In this document: positions 50,049-59,423 of the stretch, piece after piece
Layout of the letters: every line of letters starts with the position of its first letter
Position numbering within the stretch: the first letter of the stretch is position 1
NCBI GenBank assembly: GCA_963765545.1
Contig: CAVXWW010000004.1
Location: 868,001 to 932,000, forward strand
DNA from: JARRPM01 sp963765545
Lineage (GTDB): Bacteria > Pseudomonadota > Gammaproteobacteria > Pseudomonadales > Halieaceae
Direction: 5' to 3'
DNA length: 64,000 nucleotides
Position numbers and translations under genes: made by a program
The notes under the pieces: model-generated
Told to the model about the DNA's origin: nothing
Seen by the model: the letters and a program-made list of their open reading frames with translations, nothing else
Database searches by the model: none

Positions 50049-52523
50049 CTAAAGTTCCCGCAACAGTGCCACGGGCGGGCTTGATACCACCCGCCGACAA
50101 CTGAACACTCCCAAACCACCGATCAGCAAAACCCCCGCGCCAATACCCAGTGGCCAGACCCAGGGTGAGGGCGTGTAGCGCATATCCATAGCCCACTCCT
50201 GCAGGATATACACCGAAAACTCGGCGGCCACCGTCGCCAACAGGCCAGCAAACAGGCCCATGGTTGCGAACTCGATAAACAGCCCCCCCAGTACCAGGCT
50301 GCGACGAGCACCCAGGGCCCGAAGGATGGCACTCTCATGCATGCGGGAGTCCACACTGGCCTGCACTCCAGCGACCAGCACCAGTGAGCCCGCGGCGAGG
50401 ATAACCGCCAGCACCAGCTCTATCGCCGCCGACACCTGGTTGACGATGGTTCGAATCTGGTCGACGACCACATCCATCTCTATCACTGTCACAGTGGGGA
50501 AACTGCGAACGAAACTATTGAGGAAGCTCTTTTCCCCCGGTGGGAGATAAAAGCTCGTCATGAAAGTCGCCGGGTAAGGCGCCAGCAGTCGCGGCGGGAA
50601 GATAAGGAAAAAATTCGGGCGCATCGACTGCCAGTCGAGCTCCCTGATATTGGCGACCTTGGCTTCCAGCGGTTGCGAACCCACCAGAAAACCGATGGTG
50701 TCTCCCACATTTATTCCCAGCCGCTCTGCAAAATCCCGTTCCACGGATACCAGCGCCTGGTCTGACTGGGCGGACCACCACTGCCCCGCGGCCAGGCGGT
50801 TACCCTCCGGCAGAGTGTCGGACCAGGTGAAATTGGTCTCGCGCTGACGCCGGGAATTCTCCCGGTCTTCGGTGACAGGCAGATCTTCACCCCCTATCGA
50901 CATGATTCTTCCGCGTATCATCGGGTACAGGGCTTCACTGTCGATATCCTGTGCGCGCAACATCTGGTCAACGCTCTGCACATCCCCCGGGCCAATATTG
51001 ATCATAAAGTGGTTCGGCGTGCCCTCGGGCAGCTGGGTTTGCCATTGGTCAATCAGCGAAGTGCGCACCAGCACAAGTACCAGCAACAACATGATAGCCA
51101 TGGCAAAAATAACCACCTGCATGGCATTACTGGTGCCGCGACGCTGCAGACCCGCCAGTGCCAGGCGCCAGATACTGCCCGCCCGCATACCGACGAGGCG
51201 ACCACCGCGCAGCAGGGTAAGTGCCAGCACCAGGCCCAGTACCACCGTTATCGCCAGACCGGCCAGTACCGCCAGGGTGAGTTGCCAGTCGCGACTGTAG
51301 CCCCACATCAACAGGGTCACCGCCACCAGCCCAAGCGCGTAGTCTCCCAGGGTGCGTCGATTCTCCTGGGGCGCGTCTCTTCTCAACACGCGCAGGGGGC
51401 TGGCCTGTGCCAGGCGACGCAGCGGCGGCCAGGCGAAACACAGCAGGCAGGTGAGCGCAGTAGCAGCCCCGATTGCGTAGGGCCTGATACCGCTGGGGCC
51501 AGGCTGTACCGGCATCTGATCGGCGAACAGTTGAAAAAACAGCGCTTGCATCCCCCACCCCAGTAAACAACCTATCAGTGTGGCTATGCTGCCCAACAGC
51601 AACAGGCTGGTGCCGTATAGTCGGTTAACCCGCGAAGAGGTAGCACCCAGGCTCTTCATAATGGCAACGTAATCGTTGTGCCGCTCACTGAAGCGGCGGG
51701 CCGCGAGCGCGATAGCCACCCCGGCCAGCACCACGCCGAGACTTCCGGCCAGCAGCAGAAACCGCTCGGCGCGCCGCAGCGCATTGCCGATACCGGGTTG
51801 CCCCTCGCTAACATCCAGCATGCGCTGGCCGCTTTCCAGTTGTGGCTCCAGCCACTCCCTGAGTGCCTGCAGCGCCTCGGGCGCGCCGGCATAGAGCTGG
51901 CGATACTCCACGCGACTGCCGGGCTGCACCACGCGGGTGGCCGGAATATCCTCATAGTGCATCAGGAGCCTGGGCCCATAACCACCAAAACTGGCCGCCT
52001 GATCGGGTTCGGTGCGCGCCGCCGCCGCGACCGTAAACTCCGCCTCGCCCAACGAGATGGTGTCACCCAGCTCCACATCCAGCAGCGCAAACAGGCGCGA
52101 CTCAAGCCAGACCTCGCCCCGCGATGGACCCCGCGCAGCAGCCTGTGCCGTGCCAAAAGGTTGCTCCGCGAACGTCAGCTCTCCCCGCAGCGGATAGCCG
52201 CTGCTCACCGCTTTAACCGAGACCAGCTGCATGCTGTCGTCACCGGAGTAGACCATTGAGGGGAATACCAGCGTCAGGGCGTCTCTAACCCCCTGCTGTT
52301 GCGCCTGTTCCAGCCAGGCCTGCGGCATCTCCCGGCTACTGCGCACCACCAGGTCGGCGGCAAGGAAGCGATGACTCTCCTGGGTAAGCGCGCTTTGCAA
52401 TCGGTTGGCGAACGCGCTGATACCAGACACCACACCGACCGCCAGGATCAGCGCCAGCAGCAGTACACCCAGCTCTCCGCCGCGCCAGTCGCGGGCGAGC
52501 ATTTTACCTGCTGTGACAGACAT
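50049..52523 (-). CDS. ybbP: ABC transporter permease, YbbP family
   Basis: Large FtsX/MacB-type membrane protein, 824 residues from MSVTAGKMLARDWRGGELG. An N-terminal span (about 18-38) precedes a periplasmic domain (about 40-240), several spans (about 250-480), a second periplasmic domain (about 510-690), and three terminal spans with LRALGARRSLVLGGLFIEFATMG. The ATG shares one base with the ybbA stop (TGATG); the frame is open 18 codons further inside ybbA. With YbbA it forms a transporter of unproven substrate; the ybbAP-tesA set is conserved in gammaproteobacteria. Confidence 0.92.
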   Translation of the reverse strand: MSVTAGKMLARDWRGGELGVLLLALILAVGVVSGISAFANRLQSALTQESHRFLAADLVVRSSREMPQAWLEQAQQQGVRDALTLVFPSMVYSGDDSMQLVSVKAVSSGYPLRGELTFAEQPFGTAQAAARGPSRGEVWLESRLFALLDVELGDTISLGEAEFTVAAAARTEPDQAASFGGYGPRLLMHYEDIPATRVVQPGSRVEYRQLYAGAPEALQALREWLEPQLESGQRMLDVSEGQPGIGNALRRAERFLLLAGSLGVVLAGVAIALAARRFSERHNDYVAIMKSLGATSSRVNRLYGTSLLLLGSIATLIGCLLGWGMQALFFQLFADQMPVQPGPSGIRPYAIGAATALTCLLCFAWPPLRRLAQASPLRVLRRDAPQENRRTLGDYALGLVAVTLLMWGYSRDWQLTLAVLAGLAITVVLGLVLALTLLRGGRLVGMRAGSIWRLALAGLQRRGTSNAMQVVIFAMAIMLLLVLVLVRTSLIDQWQTQLPEGTPNHFMINIGPGDVQSVDQMLRAQDIDSEALYPMIRGRIMSIGGEDLPVTEDRENSRRQRETNFTWSDTLPEGNRLAAGQWWSAQSDQALVSVERDFAERLGINVGDTIGFLVGSQPLEAKVANIRELDWQSMRPNFFLIFPPRLLAPYPATFMTSFYLPPGEKSFLNSFVRSFPTVTVIEMDVVVDQIRTIVNQVSAAIELVLAVILAAGSLVLVAGVQASVDSRMHESAILRALGARRSLVLGGLFIEFATMGLFAGLLATVAAEFSVYILQEWAMDMRYTPSPWVWPLGIGAGVLLIGGLGVFSCRRVVSSPPVALLREL

Positions 52524-53191
52524 CAGCCGGGCTCCACTACCAGCGCGCCCGCCTCCAGGCAAAAGCGTCTTTCGCACCTGTCCGCCAGCTGCGCGTCGTG
52601 GGTCACCAGCACCAGGGTCGTGCCCTCCTCCCGGTTCAGCTCAAACAGCAGGTCGATAATGTGAGCGCCGGTGCCGGTATCGAGATTGCCGGTGGGTTCG
52701 TCGGCAAACAGAATGGATGGGTTGGCCGCGAATGCACGGGCAAGGGCCACGCGCTGCTGTTCTCCGCCGGAAAGCTGGCGCGGGTAATGGCTCAGCCTGG
52801 GGCCCAGGCCCACCCGCTCCAGGAATGTCTGTGCCTGCTCCCTGGCCTTGACCTGACCCTGCAGCTCCAGCGGCAGCATCACATTCTCCAGCGCGGTGAG
52901 TGCGGGCAACAGCTGGAAGGACTGGAATACGAACCCGACGTGCCGACCACGGAACAGGGCCCTACCGTCTTCATCGAGTTCTCCCAGGTCAGTCTCACCG
53001 ATAATCACCCTGCCGGCACTGGCTTCATCCAGTCCCGCCAGCAAACCGAGCAGGGTCGATTTGCCCGAGCCGGAGGCGCCGACGATCGCGACGGATTCTC
53101 CCGACTTGATTTCCAACGTGATCCCTTTCAGTATTTCAAGTTCGGTCCCCGCCATGGGGATCCGCTTCTGGAGATTCTCGACCTTGATCAT
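52523..53191 (-). CDS. ybbA: ABC transporter ATP-binding protein YbbA
   Basis: LolD/MacB-type ATPase, 222 residues. Walker A GASGSGKST (38-46), Q-loop VFQSFQLLPALTALENVMLP, signature LSGGEQQRVALARA, Walker B ILFADEPTGNLD, switch LVTHD. It pairs with the overlapping ybbP and diverges from tesA with overlapping 5' ends, as in E. coli where ybbA and tesA are also head to head. Confidence 0.94.
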   Translation of the reverse strand: MIKVENLQKRIPMAGTELEILKGITLEIKSGESVAIVGASGSGKSTLLGLLAGLDEASAGRVIIGETDLGELDEDGRALFRGRHVGFVFQSFQLLPALTALENVMLPLELQGQVKAREQAQTFLERVGLGPRLSHYPRQLSGGEQQRVALARAFAANPSILFADEPTGNLDTGTGAHIIDLLFELNREEGTTLVLVTHDAQLADRCERRFCLEAGALVVEPG

Positions 53192-53828
53192 TAAATGCTT
53201 CCTTTACCCTGTTCTACGGCTGGGCGTGGTGCCTGGATTGCTACTGCTGTGCCTTTGCGGCCCCACCTGGGCGGCCGGGCAACGGGTACTCGTGCTGGGG
53301 GATAGTATCAGCGCTGCCTACGGCATGTCTCTGGAGCAGGGTTGGGTCCACCTGCTGGCCCAACAGCTGGCCAGTGCCGAACCTGCCCCGGAGTTCATCA
53401 ATGCCAGCATCAGCGGAGAGACCAGCGATGGCGGCCTGCGCCGCCTGCCCGCTTTACTGGACCAGCACTCGCCAAACGTGGTCGTCATTGAACTGGGCGC
53501 CAATGACGCTCTGCGCGGCTTCCCTCTCAAGCTACTGCGGGAAAATCTCAGCAAGATGGTTAGGCTGTCGCAGGATGCCGGCGCCAAAGTAGTGTTGGTG
53601 GCGATGGAGATACCACCCAACTACGGTGCCCGGTACACCGCGGGGTTCCGCCAGAGCTACGCCGAGGTAGCGCAAAGCACCGGGTGTATCCTCAGCCCCT
53701 TCCTGCTCGATGGTGTGGCTACCAACCCGGCGCTGATGCAGGATGATGGCATCCACCCGCGCCCGGAGGCACAGCCAATGCTGGTGCAAACTATGCTGCC
53801 TGTGATTGAAGCTGTGTTGGCACAATAA
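53184..53828 (+). CDS. tesA: Acyl-CoA thioesterase I / lysophospholipase TesA (GDSL)
   Basis: Periplasmic SGNH hydrolase that cleaves acyl thioesters and lysophospholipids. Catalytic Ser41 in LGDSISAAYG, oxyanion Gly in NASISGETSDGG, Asn in IELGANDALRG, and the Asp-His pair in DDGIHPRPEAQ. No ATG fits the N-terminus. The best start is TTG at 53184 (GGAG about 10 bases upstream), which gives a proper signal peptide (MIIKCFLYPVLRLG, cut near WAA) and 214 residues. GTG at 53226 is an alternative with a poorer signal. The 5' end overlaps ybbA, and the TAA overlaps the bioA ATG (TAATG). Confidence 0.88.
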   Translation: MIIKCFLYPVLRLGVVPGLLLLCLCGPTWAAGQRVLVLGDSISAAYGMSLEQGWVHLLAQQLASAEPAPEFINASISGETSDGGLRRLPALLDQHSPNVVVIELGANDALRGFPLKLLRENLSKMVRLSQDAGAKVVLVAMEIPPNYGARYTAGFRQSYAEVAQSTGCILSPFLLDGVATNPALMQDDGIHPRPEAQPMLVQTMLPVIEAVLAQ

Positions 53829-55120
53829 TGAACGACTGGTCCTGGGCCGAATTACAAGCTGCTGATAAAGCGACAATCTGGCATCCTTATGCCTCGGCCA
53901 CCAATGCGCAGGATGCCGTTCCGGTCACGGCCGCAGCGGGTGTACACCTGCAACTCTCCGATGGCCGGCGCCTGCTGGACGGCATGTCATCCTGGTGGTG
54001 TGCGATACACGGCTATAACCACCCCGTACTCAACCGCGCGGTACGGGACCAGCTGGGCCAGATGTCCCATGTGATGTTTGGTGGCCTGACTCACCCTCCT
54101 GCCGTAAAGCTCGCACAACTACTCACAAAACTGACACCGAAGGGCCTGAACCGGGTATTTTTCAGTGACTCGGGCTCGGTGGCGGTCGAGGTTGCGCTGA
54201 AAATGGCTATTCAGTACTGGTACTCGATCGGCAAGCCTCGAAAACAGAAAATGGTATCACTGCGCCACGGGTATCACGGCGACACCTTTGGCGCGATGTC
54301 GGTGTGCGATCCGGTAACCGGCATGCACCACCTGTTTGGCGACGTACTGCCCAAACACTATTTTGTTCCCGCGCCCGAGTGCGCTTTTGGCGAAGCCTGC
54401 CCCGACAGTGACATGATCGCAGTCACCGACCTGTTGACCCACCACCACAAGGAGCTCGCCGCCATCATCCTGGAACCCGTGGTGCAGGGGGCCGGCGGTA
54501 TGCGGTTTTATTCTGCGGACTACCTGGTGCAGCTGCGGGCGCTTTGTGACGCTTTCGATGTACTGTTGATTTTCGATGAAATCGCCACCGGATTCGGCCG
54601 CACCGGGAAATTGTTTGCCCTGGAGCACGCTAACGTCGAACCCGATATCCTGTGCCTGGGCAAAGCGCTCACCGGTGGCTATATGACACTCGCCGCCACC
54701 TTGTGTAACGACCGGATCAGTGAAGGGATCAGTGAGGGTGAAGCCGGCGTGTTTATGCATGGGCCCACTTTTATGGCCAACCCACTGGCCTGCGCAACGG
54801 CGATAGCGAGTATAGAGCTTCTGATTTCGCAACCCTGGCAGCGCATTGTGCAGAGACTGGAAACGGAGCTGGGCGAGGGCCTGGCACCGGCGCGAGCCCT
54901 GTCGAACGTTGCAGAAGTACGCACCCTGGGCGCGATCGGTGTGATAGAGCTCAAGGATCCCGTCGATATGAAAAAAATACAGCCGATGTTTGTCGAACGC
55001 GGGGTGTGGGTACGACCGTTTGGCAAGCTGGTCTATACCATGCCGCCGTTTATCATGGGCAGCGACGATGTCGCCACACTCACGAAAACGATGGTAGGTG
55101 TGGTATCCGATCTACAATGA
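53828..55120 (+). CDS. bioA: Adenosylmethionine-8-amino-7-oxononanoate aminotransferase
   Basis: PLP enzyme of biotin synthesis that converts 7-keto-8-aminopelargonate to 7,8-diaminopelargonate using S-adenosylmethionine as amino donor. 430 residues. Family motifs: WHPYASA, SSWWCAIHGYNHP, GYHGDTFGAMSV, EPVVQGAGGM, FDEIATGFGRTG, and the PLP lysine Lys279 in CLGKALTGGYM. It is translationally coupled to tesA, away from other bio genes. Confidence 0.96.
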   Translation: MNDWSWAELQAADKATIWHPYASATNAQDAVPVTAAAGVHLQLSDGRRLLDGMSSWWCAIHGYNHPVLNRAVRDQLGQMSHVMFGGLTHPPAVKLAQLLTKLTPKGLNRVFFSDSGSVAVEVALKMAIQYWYSIGKPRKQKMVSLRHGYHGDTFGAMSVCDPVTGMHHLFGDVLPKHYFVPAPECAFGEACPDSDMIAVTDLLTHHHKELAAIILEPVVQGAGGMRFYSADYLVQLRALCDAFDVLLIFDEIATGFGRTGKLFALEHANVEPDILCLGKALTGGYMTLAATLCNDRISEGISEGEAGVFMHGPTFMANPLACATAIASIELLISQPWQRIVQRLETELGEGLAPARALSNVAEVRTLGAIGVIELKDPVDMKKIQPMFVERGVWVRPFGKLVYTMPPFIMGSDDVATLTKTMVGVVSDLQ

Positions 55121-55211
55121 GCAGGCGCCACTTAAGCCAGATTGACGCTTCAGCTGAATTGGCGGACTCACCGGGCTGCGACATGCATAGCGGGGCTGTA
55201 GCCGTCCTCGA

Positions 55212-56009
55212 CTAGAGATCGGCAACGACAACACCGCGCATAAAGGTCACACCCCGGCCGGTCATGAATACCCGGTCACCCCGCAACTCGCAGGCCAGAT
55301 CTCCTCCCCTGGCAGATATCTGGCGGGCCTGCAGGGCATTCTGACCCAGGCGCTTTGCCCAGTAGGGTACCAGCGCGCAATGGGCCGAGCCGGTTACCGG
55401 ATCTTCATCTATTCCCACCTGGGGCCCGAAAAACCGCGACACGAAATCGCACTCATCCCCCGGCGCGGTGGCGATAACGCTGTACTTGCTGGCGCTCAGC
55501 AGTGCCGCAAAGTCCGGCTGTAGTGCAGCGACATCCTGCTCGAACTCATACACGTATACCACTGAATGCGGATCGTCAGGGGAGATAACAGCTTCACTCG
55601 CGATAGCGCCCAGCGCATCACAGACTGCGAGGTCGACCTCGGCGGACACCAGGGGCGTGACGGGAAAATCCAGGGTTAGCAAACCCGCCGAGCGGGTCAC
55701 CCCCAGCTCGCCACTGCGGGTCTGGAAGTACACGGCATCACCCTTCTCGCCCAGGTGTTCAAATAGCGTGTGGGCCGCTGCCAGGGTGGCGTGGCCGCAC
55801 AGGTTCACCTCGACACTGGGCGTAAACCAGCGCAGCTCGTAACCGCGCTCACAGGCGACCAGAAAGGCGGTCTCCGAGAGATTATTCTCCGCGGCAATCG
55901 CCTGCAGCGTTGCATCGTCAAACCACTGTTGCAGCGGCATGACCGCTGCCGGGTTGCCGGCAAACACCTTGCTGGCGAATGCGTCCACCTGGTAGATCGG
56001 CAGTTCCAT
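55212..56009 (-). CDS. PhzF-family isomerase/epimerase-like protein
   Basis: Two-domain diaminopimelate-epimerase-like fold of the PhzF family, 265 residues. N-terminal YQVDAFASKVFAGNPAAVM, the conserved catalytic-type Glu46 in NNLSETAFLV, CGHATLAAAHTLF, and late DEDPVTGSAHCAL. Members outside phenazine operons mostly have no assigned substrate. It is monocistronic and divergent from the channel gene. Confidence 0.9.
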   Translation of the reverse strand: MELPIYQVDAFASKVFAGNPAAVMPLQQWFDDATLQAIAAENNLSETAFLVACERGYELRWFTPSVEVNLCGHATLAAAHTLFEHLGEKGDAVYFQTRSGELGVTRSAGLLTLDFPVTPLVSAEVDLAVCDALGAIASEAVISPDDPHSVVYVYEFEQDVAALQPDFAALLSASKYSVIATAPGDECDFVSRFFGPQVGIDEDPVTGSAHCALVPYWAKRLGQNALQARQISARGGDLACELRGDRVFMTGRGVTFMRGVVVADL

Positions 56010-56105
56010 GCTGATTAACCTCCCGCGCGCTGCGCGTTGTACAAAGCTGGGGTCGTTTAATATAGTGGCTACAACGGCTTAGGGCCATGCACAGACAGAA
56101 TAACA

Positions 56106-56993
56106 ATGTCGCATCGCGAACAGACACCCCTGCAACAGAAATTCTACGAGGTCATCTTCGGCACCGAGACCGAGGCCGGCAAATGGTTCGACCTGTGTCT
56201 CATCGCTATCATCCTGATCAGTGTCGTGGTGATCATGCTGGACTCAATCACCAGCCTGGATGCGCAATACGGCAACCTTTTCCTGTACCTGGAGTGGGTG
56301 TTTACCATTATGTTTACGCTGGAGTACATTGCCAGGATATGGTGTGCACCCAATCGCAAGGCCTATATTTTCAGCTTGTATGGGATTGTCGACCTGCTGG
56401 CGCTGCTACCCACCTACCTCTCCCTGCTGTTGCCGCAGGCCGCCCCGTTGCTCATTATTCGCCTGCTGCGCATCCTGCGCATCTTCCGGGTGCTGCGCCT
56501 GCTGTCCCTGCTCAGTGAAGCGAACGAACTGGCCGGGGCACTGCAACGCTCAGGCCGTAAGATTTTCGTATTTTTTTCCCTGGTCATTATCCTGGCCACC
56601 ATCTTTGGCTGCCTGCTCTACGTGATCGAGGGCCCGGGTAATGGCTTCGATGATATTCCCACCAGTGTCTACTGGGCCATTGTGACCATTACCACTGTCG
56701 GCTATGGCGATGTTACCCCGTTGACCACTGCCGGCCGGGCGGTATCCGCTGTTGGCATGCTGGTGGGATACGCCATCATCGCCGTACCCACCGGCATCAT
56801 TACCGCCGAAATGACCGGCGCCCAGCGCATCAGGAAAATGCGCGCCATGCTGGAGTCGCGCAATTGCACCAACTGCTCGGCGGTAGAGCAGGACGCACAT
56901 GCCCACTACTGTCGATTGTGCGGCACCGGCCTGCCGCGACCGGGGCATGCCCCCGAGCCAGAATCGGAGCCAGAGCCCGACAAAGAAAAATAG
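56106..56993 (+). CDS. Voltage-gated potassium channel-type protein with zinc-ribbon tail
   Basis: Six-span channel subunit of 295 residues. Spans S1-S3 occupy about 28-105. The S4 sensor has arginine at every third place (Arg119, 122, 125, 128, 131 in IIRLLRILRIFRVLRLL). S5 is about 152-173, the pore helix and selectivity filter TVGYGD are at 197-202, and S6 is about 213-235. After S6 a cytoplasmic tail holds four cysteines, CTNC and CRLC (254, 257, 269, 272), a zinc-ribbon-like pair, then a Glu/Pro-rich end. Family: bacterial ion_trans channels. Gating signal unknown. Confidence 0.92.
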   Translation: MSHREQTPLQQKFYEVIFGTETEAGKWFDLCLIAIILISVVVIMLDSITSLDAQYGNLFLYLEWVFTIMFTLEYIARIWCAPNRKAYIFSLYGIVDLLALLPTYLSLLLPQAAPLLIIRLLRILRIFRVLRLLSLLSEANELAGALQRSGRKIFVFFSLVIILATIFGCLLYVIEGPGNGFDDIPTSVYWAIVTITTVGYGDVTPLTTAGRAVSAVGMLVGYAIIAVPTGIITAEMTGAQRIRKMRAMLESRNCTNCSAVEQDAHAHYCRLCGTGLPRPGHAPEPESEPEPDKEK

Positions 56994-57101
56994 ACTATAT
57001 ATCGATATAAAACAGGGCTTTATCTGCAATACTTAATCTGCTTTATTGAAAATGGCGCCCGGGAAACCCAACTGCCGGTGTCCCTGGATTGGCATTAGTG
57101 C

Positions 57102-57132
57102 TTAACCCATAAAGCCCGCGTCCGGCTATAAT
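57102..57132 (+). promoter_or_regulatory. Candidate promoter of the ygiQ gene
   Basis: Perfect -10 TATAAT (57127-57132), with TTAACC (57102-57107) 19 bases upstream as a weak -35. Start near 57139 gives a leader of about 27 bases. The rest of the 172-base gap after the channel gene is AT-rich with nothing else identified. Confidence 0.5.
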
Positions 57133-57165
57133 GCGAGCCCATTTAAAACCCCAGTCCCCTCAACC

Positions 57166-59367
57166 ATGACAAAACCGCTCTTTTCGCACCGCAAGTTCTG
57201 GGCCGAGTGCTTTGGCCCAGCCCCGGAACTGCCCATGTCCCGTGCCGAAATGGATGCCCTGGGCTGGGATAGCTGCGACATCATTATCGTTACCGGTGAT
57301 GCCTATGTGGACCACCCCAGTTTTGGCATGGCGGTCGTCGGGCGCCTGCTGGAGGCCCAGGGGTTCCGGGTCGGGATTATCGCCCAGCCACAGTGGGACA
57401 GTGCGGAGCCGTTCAAGGTACTGGGGCGGCCTAACCTGTTCTTCGGCGTTGCCGCCGGCAACATGGATTCAATGATCAACCGCTACACGGCCGATCGCAA
57501 GCGCCGCAACGACGATGCGTACACACCTGACAACAAGGGCGATAAACGGCCGGACCGGGCGGTCATTGTTTACAGCCAAAGGCTGCGGGAGGCCTACCGG
57601 GACGTACCCCTGGTTATCGGCAGCATAGAGGCCAGCCTGCGTCGCATCGCGCACTACGATTACTGGAGCGACAAGATCAGGCGTTCTATCCTGCTGGACA
57701 GCCGCGCCGACCTGCTGCTGTACGGCAACGCCGAGCGCGCTATCGTAGATGTCGCCCACCGGCTGGCAGCGGGGGAATCGATTCACGCGATTCGCGACCT
57801 GCGCGGCACCGCCTTTGTCCGCAAACGTGTTCCCGACGATTGGCTGGTGGTGGATTCCACCAGCATCGACATCGTTGGGCCGGTGAAGGCCCCGGTGAAC
57901 CCCTATATCGATACCAGCAGTGCCAGCTGCGCAACCACCGCCGCAGACAATTCGGCTGAGGTTGCTGTGACAGCTGTTCCTGCGACAACCGGTGCCGCGG
58001 CGGTTGTTGAAGCAGTACCGATTACCCTGGTAGGCAGCGCCGGCGGTAAAGAGCAATCGGTTATTCGAATCCCCGCCTATGAGCAGGTGAAAAGCGACAG
58101 TGCCCTGTATGCCCATGCCTCGCGCATCCTGCACAAGGAAACCAACCCCTATAACGCCCGGCCGCTGGTACAGGCCCATGGCGATAGGGAAGTGTGGCTC
58201 AATGCGCCACCTATCCCCCTTGAAACCGATGAACTGGATGCGGTGTTCGAATTGCCCTACACCAGACTGCCACACAGCAGCTATGGGGATGCTCGCATTG
58301 CCGCCTACGAGATGATCCGTCACTCGGTCAACATCATGCGAGGCTGCTTTGGGGGCTGCACCTTCTGCTCTATTACGGAACACGAGGGTCGCATTATCCA
58401 GAATCGATCTGAAGACTCGATCATTCGCGAGGTAGAAAAGATTCGCGATACCTCACCCGCCTTCACCGGTGTCATTTCCGACCTGGGCGGACCCACTGCC
58501 AATATGTGGCGATTGGCCTGCAAGAGCAAAGAGGTAGAAGCCAAGTGCCGCAAGCTCAGTTGCGTGTTCCCCGGCATCTGCAAGAATCTCAATACAGACC
58601 AGACTCCACTGATAAGCCTGTACCGCCGCGCGCGCGAGGTCACCGGGGTCAAGAAGGTCTTGATCGCATCCGGTTTGCGTTACGACCTGGCGGTGGAAAC
58701 CCCGGCTTATGTGGAAGAACTGGTCACACACCACGTCGGTGGGTATCTCAAGATAGCGCCGGAGCATACCGAGGCCGGCCCGCTGGACAAAATGATGAAG
58801 CCCGGCATCGGCAGCTACGACCGCTTTCGGGCGATGTTCGAAAAATACTCTAAAGCCGCGGGTAAGGAACAGTACCTGATCCCCTATTTTATCGCCGCCC
58901 ACCCGGGCACCAGCGATCGGGACATGATGAACCTGGCCCTGTGGTTGAAGCGCAACAAGTTTCGTGCCGACCAGGTGCAGACCTTTTACCCCTCACCCAT
59001 GGCGACTGCGACAGCCATGTATCACAGTGGCAAGAACCCCTTGAAACGCGTAACTCGCGGCAGTGACACCATGCCCACTATCAGGAAGATGTCCCAGCGA
59101 CAACTGCACAAGGCGTTCCTGCGATACCACGACCCGGACAACTGGCCGACCCTGCGCCAGGCACTTAAAAAACTGGGGCGCGCGGACCTTATCGGGAATG
59201 GTAAATTGCACCTGGTACCACCGCGACAACCTGCGAAGCGGCACCAGGCTGTACCCGCGGGAAGGCCGTCCGGGACCCGGCCATTCGCCACCCAACACAA
59301 CGGGCTGCCCCGCACGCCGCCCCTGGGCAGGGGCAAGAGCAAACGCGGCGGCAAACGTCAGGGCTAG
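57166..59367 (+). CDS. ygiQ: YgiQ-family radical SAM protein
   Basis: UPF0313 protein of unknown reaction, 733 residues. The N-terminal domain (about 10-240) shows WDSCDIIIVTGDAYVDHPSFG; the radical SAM core begins at CFGGCTFC with Cys394, 398 and 401 binding the [4Fe-4S] cluster. The C-terminal domain includes FYPSPMATATAMYHSGKNP and ends in a basic, Gly/Arg/Lys-rich tail. Residues about 250-300 form an Ala/Thr/Val-rich low-complexity insert between the N-terminal domain and VIRIPAYEQV. Single gene with its own promoter. Confidence 0.93.
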   Translation: MTKPLFSHRKFWAECFGPAPELPMSRAEMDALGWDSCDIIIVTGDAYVDHPSFGMAVVGRLLEAQGFRVGIIAQPQWDSAEPFKVLGRPNLFFGVAAGNMDSMINRYTADRKRRNDDAYTPDNKGDKRPDRAVIVYSQRLREAYRDVPLVIGSIEASLRRIAHYDYWSDKIRRSILLDSRADLLLYGNAERAIVDVAHRLAAGESIHAIRDLRGTAFVRKRVPDDWLVVDSTSIDIVGPVKAPVNPYIDTSSASCATTAADNSAEVAVTAVPATTGAAAVVEAVPITLVGSAGGKEQSVIRIPAYEQVKSDSALYAHASRILHKETNPYNARPLVQAHGDREVWLNAPPIPLETDELDAVFELPYTRLPHSSYGDARIAAYEMIRHSVNIMRGCFGGCTFCSITEHEGRIIQNRSEDSIIREVEKIRDTSPAFTGVISDLGGPTANMWRLACKSKEVEAKCRKLSCVFPGICKNLNTDQTPLISLYRRAREVTGVKKVLIASGLRYDLAVETPAYVEELVTHHVGGYLKIAPEHTEAGPLDKMMKPGIGSYDRFRAMFEKYSKAAGKEQYLIPYFIAAHPGTSDRDMMNLALWLKRNKFRADQVQTFYPSPMATATAMYHSGKNPLKRVTRGSDTMPTIRKMSQRQLHKAFLRYHDPDNWPTLRQALKKLGRADLIGNGKLHLVPPRQPAKRHQAVPAGRPSGTRPFATQHNGLPRTPPLGRGKSKRGGKRQG

Positions 59368-59423
59368 CCCCGTTCCAGGCCAACCACTTTTCAACCAGGC
59401 TGTCATTCCACCTCGGAGAAGCG

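Noticed and set aside
57469..58383. 304-codon minus-strand frame opposite ygiQ
   Set aside because: Antisense shadow of a well-conserved radical SAM gene.
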